A stretch of 6,020 bases of DNA from Bacteroidales bacterium Bact_07 (GTDB lineage Bacteria; Bacteroidota; Bacteroidia; Bacteroidales; Tenuifilaceae). The stretch covers positions 1 to 6,020 of the forward strand of contig LUYY01000193.1 in NCBI GenBank assembly GCA_001603415.1, read 5' to 3'. The notes below the pieces were generated by a model, which saw only the letters and a program-made list of their open reading frames with translations, had not been told where the DNA came from and did no database searches. Shown in pieces: positions 1 to 6,020 of the stretch (position 1 is the stretch's first letter; each line of letters starts with the position of its first letter). A program made the position numbers and the translations under genes.

Positions 1-19
1 AAAAAGTAGTCTATCAGCA

Positions 20-50
20 TTTGCTTTTTCGTTCTTATTAAATAACTTTG
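20..50 (+). promoter_or_regulatory. Bacteroidota-type promoter of the acylphosphatase-tatD-tcdA operon
   Basis: A TTTG box at 20-23 is followed after 19 nt by TAACTTTG at 43-50. This is an exact match to the Bacteroidota primary sigma factor consensus (TTTG at -33, TAnnTTTG at -7). Transcription would start near position 57, leaving a leader of only about 14 nt before the ATG at 71. The spacing and the position directly before the first gene make chance unlikely, but the start site itself is inferred. Confidence 0.75.
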
Positions 51-70
51 GTAAATATATCATTTTTAGC

Positions 71-343
71 ATGAAAACTATTTCGATAACCGTAAAGGGT
101 AAAGTTCAAGGAGTAGGTTTCAGATACTTTGTAATGCGCCACGCCATTGAAATTGGTGTATATGGATATGTTAAAAACTTACCCAATGGCGATGTTTACA
201 TTCAGGCAAGCGGTACCAGCAGTCAACTGGAAAACTTAATTTTGCTTTGTCATAAAGGACCATCACACTCCAAGGTGGAGAGCGTTCTGGTTGAAAACAT
301 AGAACACCCTAACCATTTCCAAGGATTTCAAATTGTAGATTGA
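71..343 (+). CDS. Acylphosphatase
   Basis: This 90-residue protein has the usual length of a stand-alone acylphosphatase (EC 3.6.1.7), a small cytoplasmic enzyme that hydrolyses the carboxyl-phosphate bond of acyl phosphates such as acetyl phosphate or 1,3-bisphosphoglycerate. The family signature GKVQGVGFR is present at residues 10-18, with the phosphate-binding arginine at R18. The second signature, GYVKNLPNGDV, spans residues 32-42 and carries the catalytic asparagine N36. Both active-site residues are therefore intact. The ATG at 71 lies about 14 nt after the predicted transcription start and has no Shine-Dalgarno sequence, as is normal in this phylum. It is the first gene of a probable three-gene operon, 43 nt before the TatD gene. 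There is no signal peptide or extra domain. The physiological substrate cannot be read from sequence. Confidence 0.96.
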   Translation: MKTISITVKGKVQGVGFRYFVMRHAIEIGVYGYVKNLPNGDVYIQASGTSSQLENLILLCHKGPSHSKVESVLVENIEHPNHFQGFQIVD

Positions 344-386
344 TACTATTTAAGTGATTTAATTTAAAATTAGGTAGATTTAAACC

Positions 387-1070
387 ATGAAACTAATCAA
401 CTTTCACACACACAAACCACAGTTTAGCGCCAATAGCATTTGTATAGTTCCATATGATGTCGATAACTACTTGGCCAACACCACAAACGAGTATAATATT
501 ACGGTTGGCATTCATCCGTGGAATACCGAAAACAGTGAAGTGTTTTCATGGATTGAGAAACTTAAAACAATAGCAAACCAGGATAAAATAATTGGAATAG
601 GTGAAATTGGGCTTGACCGGTTAAAAGGAGCCCCGCTGGTTCGCCAGATCAGAATTTTTGAAAGTCAACTTGATATTGCTGCTGAATGCAATAAACCTGT
701 TATCATTCATTGCGTTCGATGCTGGGTGGAGGTGATAGCTATACTTTCAAAGGCACAGTACAAAAAAGTACCAAAAGCAATCCATGGATTTAGGGCAAAG
801 CCCGAAGTGGCTAAGCAACTGGTTGATAATGGCTTCTTCCTCTCCTTTGGATCGGCGTTAACCCACGCTTCCCCTGAACTTGCCGAGGCACTTACTTTAG
901 TCCCTAAAAACAAACTTTTCCTTGAAACCGATGACACTGAGACCCCCATTTTTGAAGTTTACGACGCCGCTGCCGATATACTCGATACCACTGTCGAGGA
1001 ACTGGTTACCATCACAAACCAAAACCTGATTTCGTTTTTTGGCGCAGCTATTTCAGAGCCAAACCATTAA
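387..1070 (+). CDS. TatD family metal-dependent hydrolase (compact form)
   Basis: This 227-residue protein is a TatD-family TIM-barrel hydrolase of the amidohydrolase superfamily. Characterised relatives are metal-dependent DNases or 3'-5' exonucleases, despite the historical link to Tat export. The expected metal ligands are all visible: the HTH motif (H7, H9), E73 in GIGEIGLD, H108 in PVIIHC, H133 in IHGF and D182 in LFLETDD. The family motif GIHPW is at 41-45. It is about 30 residues shorter than typical TatD proteins (about 255-265 aa), with the missing length mainly between the HxH motif and GIHPW. Because every ligand remains, I read this as a compact subfamily rather than a damaged gene. 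The CDS starts 43 nt after the acylphosphatase gene with no terminator between, and lies 55 nt before tcdA, so co-transcription is likely. No signal peptide is seen, so it should be cytoplasmic. The exact substrate is uncertain. Confidence 0.93.
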   Translation: MKLINFHTHKPQFSANSICIVPYDVDNYLANTTNEYNITVGIHPWNTENSEVFSWIEKLKTIANQDKIIGIGEIGLDRLKGAPLVRQIRIFESQLDIAAECNKPVIIHCVRCWVEVIAILSKAQYKKVPKAIHGFRAKPEVAKQLVDNGFFLSFGSALTHASPELAEALTLVPKNKLFLETDDTETPIFEVYDAAADILDTTVEELVTITNQNLISFFGAAISEPNH

Positions 1071-1125
1071 AAAATGTTGGATTTATTGATTTGGTTTGCG
1101 ACCTTTGCCGCACAAAATATTTATT

Positions 1126-1845
1126 ATGGTTCCCGGTTGGCTCGAACGAACTGAATTACTCCTTGGTAGCGCTGCTGTTGAAAAGTTGTCGCAAAAGCAT
1201 GTGTTGATTATTGGACTGGGTGGTGTTGGCGCATATGCTGCTGAACAGATTTGCCGAGCAGGGGTTGGTGCGCTTACCATAGCCGATGGCGACACAATTC
1301 ACGAGTCAAACATCAACCGCCAGCTACCTGCCCTGCATAGCACCATTGATTTACCCAAAGCGGAATACCTTGGAAAAAGGCTGCTCGACATCAATCCAAA
1401 CCTAAAGTTAACCGTAATACAGGAATACCTCCGCGATGAGCGCCTAACATCAGTCCTAAACCATAAGTACGATTACGTTGTCGATGCAATCGACACCCTC
1501 TCACCAAAGGTTTTCCTTATCCATGATGCCGTTAGGCATGGGCACCGGGTAGTTAGCTCCATGGGGAGCGGGGGAAAACTCGACCCAGCAATGGTAAGAA
1601 TATCCGACATCTCCGAGTCGCACGGATGCCCCCTTGCCCGTATTCTCCGTAAACGCCTTCACCGCTTAGGAATTAGGCAGGGCATCAAGGTGGTTTACTC
1701 GCCCGAGGAAGTTCCAGCAAACGCTACAAGGCCTTGCGAGGGTGAACCCAATAAGAAAACCACCATTGGAACCATCTCGTACATGCCTCCCCTTTTCGGG
1801 TGCATGATTGCCTCGGTAGTGATTAGGGATTTACTGAACGATTAA
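1126..1845 (+). CDS. tcdA: tRNA threonylcarbamoyladenosine dehydratase (TcdA/CsdL, ThiF/E1-like)
   Basis: This 239-residue protein is an E1-like/ThiF-fold enzyme of the TcdA (CsdL, YgdL) family, which uses ATP to cyclise t6A at position 37 of ANN-decoding tRNAs to ct6A. The nucleotide-binding loop GLGGVG is at residues 30-35, followed by the acidic strand IADGD (D54, D56) and the E1 signature NINRQ (62-66). K78 and the DAIDT motif (120-124) complete the adenylation site. The TcdA-like segments CPLARILRKRL (168-178) and YSPEE (191-195) distinguish it from ThiF and MoeB, as does the absence of CxxC zinc pairs. The E. coli protein is 268 aa, so this one is somewhat short. I chose the ATG at 1126 because the open frame can extend to a TTG at 1096, but those ten residues do not fit the family start, which normally begins just before a W-x-E-R-T-E/L-L-x-G block (here W5-G14). 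Its 3' end overlaps the convergent capA-like gene by 23 bp. Confidence 0.92.
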   Translation: MVPGWLERTELLLGSAAVEKLSQKHVLIIGLGGVGAYAAEQICRAGVGALTIADGDTIHESNINRQLPALHSTIDLPKAEYLGKRLLDINPNLKLTVIQEYLRDERLTSVLNHKYDYVVDAIDTLSPKVFLIHDAVRHGHRVVSSMGSGGKLDPAMVRISDISESHGCPLARILRKRLHRLGIRQGIKVVYSPEEVPANATRPCEGEPNKKTTIGTISYMPPLFGCMIASVVIRDLLND

Positions 1846-2959
1846 CTGGAGGAATTACCCACTCTCCATCAACAAACCTAATCTCAGGAAAGTTGATGTT
1901 GTTTGTATTAAGCAAACTTCGAGTATCATCAACAAAAACCTTGAAAGCGGAGTCGCTTGCTACCGAGAGTAACCCATTACTTTTTCCCTCATACATTCCC
2001 ACTGGGAGAACCTTGAACTTACGTTTGCCATTCATGAAGTAGGTATCAACCCAAACAGGAAGATAACCCACTCTTGCCACATCGAGTTTATTATTACGCT
2101 TTTGAAAATCGACAAGAGTAATTATGCCACCATCGCAGTAGCGGCGACGCTGGTTGGAAACAAAATTCCCAAGGGAGTAAACAACCATCCTAAAATCGTT
2201 ATCGGACAGTATTAGTTCAGCAGGCTGAACCACATGGGGGTGCGACCCAATAATAATGCGTACACCTTTCCCCTGAAGCCATTTTGCTAAGGTCTGCTGT
2301 TGTTTGTTGGGCAAGCGCTCATACTCGTTGCCCCAATGTATAAAAACAACTATATCATCAACCCCTAAACTTTGAGCTTTTGAAATGTCAATTGCCATGC
2401 TGAGTGTGTCAATCAAATTGACAAGGTATGGGCTTGGCACTGGTATTCCATTGGTGCCATATGTATAGTTCAGCAAGGCAAGCCTAATGCCATTTTTACT
2501 CAGCAATAAAGGATTACGCAATGCTCTGTCGGCTGAATCGAGGAATGTCCCAGTAAAAAGTAGGTTTTTGGCAGCAAGTACATCTATAGTTCTTCGGATA
2601 CCTTGCCCTCCCCTGTCAACGGAATGGTTATTGGCAGTAACCAATACATTAACGCCCGTAGCCATCAAACCATCGACAAGGGCATCAGGGGAACTGAATT
2701 GCGGGTATCCGGTGTACGGTTCGCCACCCAAAGTAACCTCGAGGTTTGCAATGGCATAATCGGCTTTTGTAAGCAATCCCTTGAATTCCGAAAAGACATC
2801 GGTGTAATTATATAGTCCGGTTGCACTATCGAATGCCGATTGGATTTGCGGGACATGCCCCATAACATCACCAATGAAAACCAAACGTATTGTGGAATCG
2901 TTTTGGGCAAAACCAAAACTGCCATAGAATATAAGCATAGCGAAAAGTAAGGTTCTCAT
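1823..2959 (-). CDS. Secreted CapA-family protein (metallophosphatase-like fold)
   Basis: This 378-residue protein belongs to the CapA/PgsA family (bacterial capsule synthesis protein PGA_cap), which has a calcineurin-like metallophosphatase fold. Motifs in order are FIGDVM (28-33, D31), NLE (72-74), ANNHSVDRG (109-117), HWGNEY (208-213), GSHPHVVQ (238-245) and YSLGNF (261-266), so the putative metal ligands are all present. Residues 1-18 form a signal peptide (MRTLLFAMLIFY...FA) with likely cleavage before Q19; no lipobox cysteine is present, so it should be periplasmic or secreted rather than a lipoprotein. The frame can be extended to an ATG at 3028, but that start lies inside the terminator hairpin and upstream of the predicted promoter, and it would bury the signal peptide; the ATG at 2959 is preferred. 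No capB/capC partners are nearby, so a role in poly-gamma-glutamate capsule is not supported. The real substrate is unknown. Confidence 0.9.
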   Translation of the reverse strand: MRTLLFAMLIFYGSFGFAQNDSTIRLVFIGDVMGHVPQIQSAFDSATGLYNYTDVFSEFKGLLTKADYAIANLEVTLGGEPYTGYPQFSSPDALVDGLMATGVNVLVTANNHSVDRGGQGIRRTIDVLAAKNLLFTGTFLDSADRALRNPLLLSKNGIRLALLNYTYGTNGIPVPSPYLVNLIDTLSMAIDISKAQSLGVDDIVVFIHWGNEYERLPNKQQQTLAKWLQGKGVRIIIGSHPHVVQPAELILSDNDFRMVVYSLGNFVSNQRRRYCDGGIITLVDFQKRNNKLDVARVGYLPVWVDTYFMNGKRKFKVLPVGMYEGKSNGLLSVASDSAFKVFVDDTRSLLNTNNINFPEIRFVDGEWVIPPVNRSVNP

Positions 2960-2976
2960 AACATCATGAGTTTTCA

Positions 2977-3007
2977 CAATGATAGGAAAAACTTGGATAC
3001 CGACAAA
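2977..3007 (-). promoter_or_regulatory. Probable promoter of the CapA-family gene
   Basis: On the minus strand a TTTG box (3007-3004) is followed after 19 nt by TATCATTG (2984-2977), which matches 7 of 8 positions counting the free ones in the Bacteroidota -7 consensus TAnnTTTG. Transcription would start near 2970, about 11 nt before the ATG at 2959. The -33 TTTG uses the last three T residues of the upstream terminator T-tract. The -7 mismatch keeps confidence moderate. Confidence 0.55.
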
Positions 3008-3042
3008 AAAATAAAGGGGTAACCACAAAGGATACCCCTTTA
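3005..3042 (-). terminator. Rho-independent terminator of the M16 peptidase gene
   Basis: A perfect 10-bp stem is formed by TAAAGGGGTA (3012-3021) and TACCCCTTTA (3033-3042), with an 11-nt loop. Read leftward, it is followed directly by seven T residues (3011-3005). It lies 19 nt after the stop codon of the M16 peptidase gene, which is transcribed in this direction. Read rightward it lacks a T-tract of comparable quality, so it is assigned to the minus strand. Confidence 0.88.
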
Positions 3043-3061
3043 AATTTACTGTGTAATTTAT

Positions 3062-5878
3062 TTATTTTTGCTCTTCCGAAGTCATTACCACTTCTACCAC
3101 ATTCCCCTGTCCAAAAATCTTATTGGCAAATTCCTTGACAGTATTTACATCAACAGCCTTAACCATTTCGGCATACTTTGTATCGAAATCAAGGCCATCT
3201 TCATATTTTGCCCTAATAACATTTGTCCAATAATTATTTTCACGCTGATTTTGCTCGTACTCCTTAAGCATGAACTCCTTGGTTTTGTTAAGATCATCAG
3301 CCAGTGGGCCATTGTTCTTAATCTTTTCAATTTCAGAGTAAACAATGCCTATGAGTTTATCGCGCAGCTTAGGATCGGTATCGAACTGGATTTGAACAAC
3401 ATAGGAGTTTGTGGGGAAGTTACGCAAAGCAACCCTTACACCAACACCGTAAGTACCACCCTCTTTTTCGCGAATTTCTTCCAGGTAACGGGTACGAAGA
3501 ATTGAGGTTAAGTAATCGGCCAGGATATCGTTCATTACATTATACTCAATTTCGCCTGTAAAGCCAACGAATACCGACGATTTGGTAGTTTGCATTGGTT
3601 TAGTGAAGTAGTTCTGAACTTTGCCTTTCGGAGGTCTTACACCGTTATCCTTAGCAACATCTTTACGTTTAACAGTAGGTAATGCACCCAGGTATTTTTC
3701 AACCAAAGGCTTAATCTCAACTGGGCTAACATTTCCGGTAAAGATGAAAGTGAAATCGGATGCATCGGCAAAGCGATTCCTGTAAAAGTTGATGCTCTTA
3801 TTAAAATCAACCCTATTAAGGTATTCAAGATTCATTGGCATTACGCGTGGGTTATAGTTGGCCAAAGCCACAGTAATACTATCGCGGAAAGCCATACGAG
3901 GATCGGCAGCAGCATTAGCCATAAAGGCTTTCATGCGACCCATATAGGTATTAAAATTTTCCTCATCGGCACGTGGAGAGGTCATGTAGAGGTAAATGAG
4001 CTGGAGCAAGGTTTCAAAATCCTTTGGGGAAGCCTCACCGCTAAATCCCTCATAATCTTCGGCAATAACAGGGCGAACCTTAACCATCTTACCGGCAAGC
4101 ATTTTCTCTAGGTCGGTACTTGTAAACTCACCCACTCCTGCATTGGTAACAATTTGTGTAGCCATATTTGCCGAAGGCAATTCATCGTTAGTAGCAAGTG
4201 ATGAACCACCAGCGCTAAAAGCCTCAACAACTACCTGATCTTCCTTAAAATCGGTAGGTTTAATAACAACTTTTACACCATTTGAGAGCACCCATTCGGT
4301 TGTGCCGAATACGTTCTTGGCATTCTCTTTCTTTACCTTACCAGGCTTAGCAACTTTCTCAACCAAGGGTTTGGTTACAACCTTATCAACGTAAGCCTCA
4401 ACATTTTCAGCCTTTACTTCCTGCAAGGCAGCAAGAATCTGTTCCTGGCTGGGAACATTGATGCCTTCCTTTTGGGGAGCCATCAAGCTGATAATAACGT
4501 TTTTATCGGTGATGAGTTGTTTAGCTACAGCGTTAATTTCATCGATAGTAATGGTAGGCATAAGCTGCGATGCAAACATGTACTCAAATTCAATACCCGG
4601 CATAGGCTCACCCTTTAGAAAATGATCAACACATTCCCACACATACTTTTCGTTCTTCTGCTTATCCTTTTCCTTAAGCTGATTTTCCAAGGAACGTAAG
4701 TAATCGGACTTAGCCCTATCGAGTTCGGAAGCGTTGAAACCAAAGCGTTTAACCCGCTCCGACTCGCGAATAAGTCCCTTTACCCCGTCAATCATATTAT
4801 CGGGACGAAGGGCTGCATAGAATGCCATAGCATCCTTGGTTCGTACTAAATTGAAATAGCCCGATGCACCAAAAACAAATGGAGGATTAGGTTTCTGAAC
4901 AAGTTCATTAAGACGCGATGATACCATAGAAGAGATGAGTTCCCTTACCATATCGGTACGAAGGTAACCAATGGTTTTAGCCTCTTTAGGAGTAACAGGT
5001 GCCTTAAAGTATAGGTAAACGATGGCATTGCGAGCCTCAGGATCGGTGGCAACCCCCACAAGGGGTTCATCGTTATCGGGTAACTCATAGAAAGAACGTG
5101 TGGCAGGATTAACCGGAGCAGGAATATCGGCAAACAGCGATTTAATTTTTGCCTCAACCTGGTCAACATCAACATCACCCACAATAACTATTGATTGCAA
5201 ATCGGGACGATACCATTTATTATAGTAGTCAACCAGTTCTTGATGCTTAAAGTTGTTAATTACGTTGATATCGCCAATAACATCGCGTTCGGCATACTTT
5301 GAGCCCTTGTACATTACAGGCATAAGTTGCTTGTACATTCTGCGCTCAGCATTACGACCGGTACGCCATTCCTCACGGATTACTCCACGCTCCGACTCAA
5401 TTTCTTCGGGAAGTAATGAAATGAAATGCGACCAATCGTGCAATACCAATAATGCACTATCGATAATACCTTCACGGGTGGTAGGTACATCGGAGAGATT
5501 GTAAACAGTTTCGTCAACCGAGGTAAAGGCGTTTATATTAAACCCGAACTTTACACCAACGGTTTCGAAATAGTTGATGATTCCTTTGCCTGGAAAGTTC
5601 TTGGTTCCATTAAAAGCCATGTGTTCCAGGAAGTGAGCCAAACCATTTTGGCTATCCTCTTCCAGAATTGCACCAACATTTTGGGCAATGTAAAACTCAG
5701 CACGTTGCTTGGGTTCGGTGTTCTTGCGAATGTAATAAGTTAGCCCATTTTCCAACTTACCATAGCGAACATTTGGATCTACCGGCACAGGTGTATTCCA
5801 ACCAGCTTGACTAAATGCCTGAATGCCTGTTAAAACAAGCATCGTAAGCATAAACAAAAAACCTTTTTTATTCGTCAT
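3062..5878 (-). CDS. Exported M16 family zinc metallopeptidase (PqqL-like, tandem-domain)
   Basis: This 938-residue protein is a full-length two-half M16 (pitrilysin/insulinase clan) peptidase, close in size and layout to E. coli periplasmic PqqL (931 aa). A signal peptide covers about residues 1-23 with a likely cut before Q24, so it acts in the periplasm or is otherwise exported. The inverted zinc motif HFLEH is at 82-86 (H82, H86 ligands, E85 catalytic base). The third ligand is most likely E170 in ERGVIREEW, with the conserved E163 seven residues before it. The first M16_C domain spans about 205-390. A lysine-rich linker (about 500-525) leads to the second half, which starts near W529 and has no HxxEH, as expected. 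The substrate-binding Y/R pair sits in GGTYGVGVR (Y810, R815). The gene has its own promoter and a strong terminator, so it is probably monocistronic. Such enzymes degrade peptides; no PQQ genes are nearby and the substrate is unknown. Confidence 0.95.
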   Translation of the reverse strand: MTNKKGFLFMLTMLVLTGIQAFSQAGWNTPVPVDPNVRYGKLENGLTYYIRKNTEPKQRAEFYIAQNVGAILEEDSQNGLAHFLEHMAFNGTKNFPGKGIINYFETVGVKFGFNINAFTSVDETVYNLSDVPTTREGIIDSALLVLHDWSHFISLLPEEIESERGVIREEWRTGRNAERRMYKQLMPVMYKGSKYAERDVIGDINVINNFKHQELVDYYNKWYRPDLQSIVIVGDVDVDQVEAKIKSLFADIPAPVNPATRSFYELPDNDEPLVGVATDPEARNAIVYLYFKAPVTPKEAKTIGYLRTDMVRELISSMVSSRLNELVQKPNPPFVFGASGYFNLVRTKDAMAFYAALRPDNMIDGVKGLIRESERVKRFGFNASELDRAKSDYLRSLENQLKEKDKQKNEKYVWECVDHFLKGEPMPGIEFEYMFASQLMPTITIDEINAVAKQLITDKNVIISLMAPQKEGINVPSQEQILAALQEVKAENVEAYVDKVVTKPLVEKVAKPGKVKKENAKNVFGTTEWVLSNGVKVVIKPTDFKEDQVVVEAFSAGGSSLATNDELPSANMATQIVTNAGVGEFTSTDLEKMLAGKMVKVRPVIAEDYEGFSGEASPKDFETLLQLIYLYMTSPRADEENFNTYMGRMKAFMANAAADPRMAFRDSITVALANYNPRVMPMNLEYLNRVDFNKSINFYRNRFADASDFTFIFTGNVSPVEIKPLVEKYLGALPTVKRKDVAKDNGVRPPKGKVQNYFTKPMQTTKSSVFVGFTGEIEYNVMNDILADYLTSILRTRYLEEIREKEGGTYGVGVRVALRNFPTNSYVVQIQFDTDPKLRDKLIGIVYSEIEKIKNNGPLADDLNKTKEFMLKEYEQNQRENNYWTNVIRAKYEDGLDFDTKYAEMVKAVDVNTVKEFANKIFGQGNVVEVVMTSEEQK

Positions 5879-5921
5879 AACTTTTAAAAATTTAATATAG
5901 GTTTGTTAATAAAATCAAAAA

Positions 5922-5951
5922 CAAAATTATACATTAATTAAAAACTTCAAA
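5922..5951 (-). promoter_or_regulatory. Bacteroidota-type promoter of the M16 peptidase gene
   Basis: On the minus strand TTTG (5951-5948) is followed after 18 nt by TAATTTTG (5929-5922), an exact match to TAnnTTTG. Transcription would start near 5915, giving an AT-rich leader of about 37 nt before the ATG at 5878. No Shine-Dalgarno sequence is seen in that leader. Confidence 0.7.
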
Positions 5952-6020
5952 GAAATATTAATGGTTTTAACATTAATTCGTAACCTTAAGATACTTTTGT
6001 AAGTATAAAGTTTAATTTAT

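Noticed and set aside
1..9. A leftward TACTTTTT at the left edge, considered as a divergent promoter
   Set aside because: It lacks the final G of the -7 box, no -33 TTTG lies at the right distance, and the DNA it would serve is outside the window.
375..382. TAGATTTA just before the TatD start, considered as an internal promoter
   Set aside because: It misses the final G of TAnnTTTG, and the nearest upstream TTG is about 32 nt away, too far for a -33 box. Read-through from the operon promoter is simpler.
1074..1154. A 26-codon ATG frame between the TatD and tcdA genes
   Set aside because: It overlaps the tcdA start in another frame, has no promoter or ribosome-binding signal, and its sequence shows no recognisable feature.
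1867..1898. A 7-bp inverted repeat (CATCAAC / GTTGATG) just past the tcdA stop, considered as a terminator
   Set aside because: The stem is short with low G/C, the 18-nt loop is large, no T-tract follows, and it lies within coding sequence of the CapA-family gene.
1867..1935. A repeated CATCAACAAA at 1867 and 1926
   Set aside because: Only 10 nt long and explained by similar Val-Asp codons within the CapA-family coding sequence; no further copies form an array.
3068..3505. A 145-codon rightward open frame opposite the 3' part of the M16 peptidase gene
   Set aside because: It is antisense to well-conserved peptidase sequence, including the Y/R motif region, has no promoter or recognisable domain, and its hydrophobic composition is a by-product of reading the opposite strand.
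1..6020. Search for CRISPR arrays, insertion sequences, tRNA/rRNA genes, phage or defence genes
   Set aside because: No regularly spaced repeats, terminal inverted repeats, transposase motifs or tRNA-like folds were seen by eye, and all five genes fit known core families with intact frames.

Overview
The window looks like ordinary chromosomal sequence from a member of the Bacteroidota, probably Bacteroidales-like. Four things point there. Promoters match the Bacteroidota pattern TTTG - about 19 nt - TAnnTTTG. Convincing Shine-Dalgarno sequences are absent before the genes. Both exported proteins have signal peptides ending in the FAQ/FSQ style common in this phylum. Finally, intergenic DNA is AT-rich while coding DNA is moderate. 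The genus cannot be assigned from this alone.

Left half, rightward genes (about 20-1845): a promoter at 20-50 precedes three closely spaced genes with gaps of 43 and 55 nt and no internal terminator, so they probably form one operon. They encode an acylphosphatase (71-343), a compact TatD-family metal-dependent hydrolase (387-1070) and a TcdA/CsdL-type tRNA threonylcarbamoyladenosine dehydratase of the ThiF/E1-like superfamily (1126-1845). All three are predicted to be cytoplasmic housekeeping enzymes. TcdA acts on a tRNA modification, TatD enzymes are linked to nuclease or quality-control activities, and acylphosphatase hydrolyses acyl phosphates. No single pathway joining them can be proven from sequence.

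Right half, leftward genes (1823-5951): a promoter at 5922-5951 drives a large exported M16 zinc peptidase of the PqqL-like tandem-domain type (3062-5878). A strong intrinsic terminator follows it (3005-3042). The -33 box of the next promoter (2977-3007) overlaps the terminator T-tract, and this promoter drives a secreted CapA-family metallophosphatase-like protein (1823-2959). Its 3' end overlaps the end of the tcdA gene by 23 bp, tail to tail.

All five genes appear intact and belong to known families. I found no CRISPR array, insertion sequence, tRNA/rRNA gene or phage signature, and no convincing sign of a novel multi-gene system. The most noteworthy features are regulatory and architectural: the shared terminator/promoter DNA at 2977-3042, the convergent gene overlap at 1823-1845, and the acylphosphatase-TatD-TcdA gene order.
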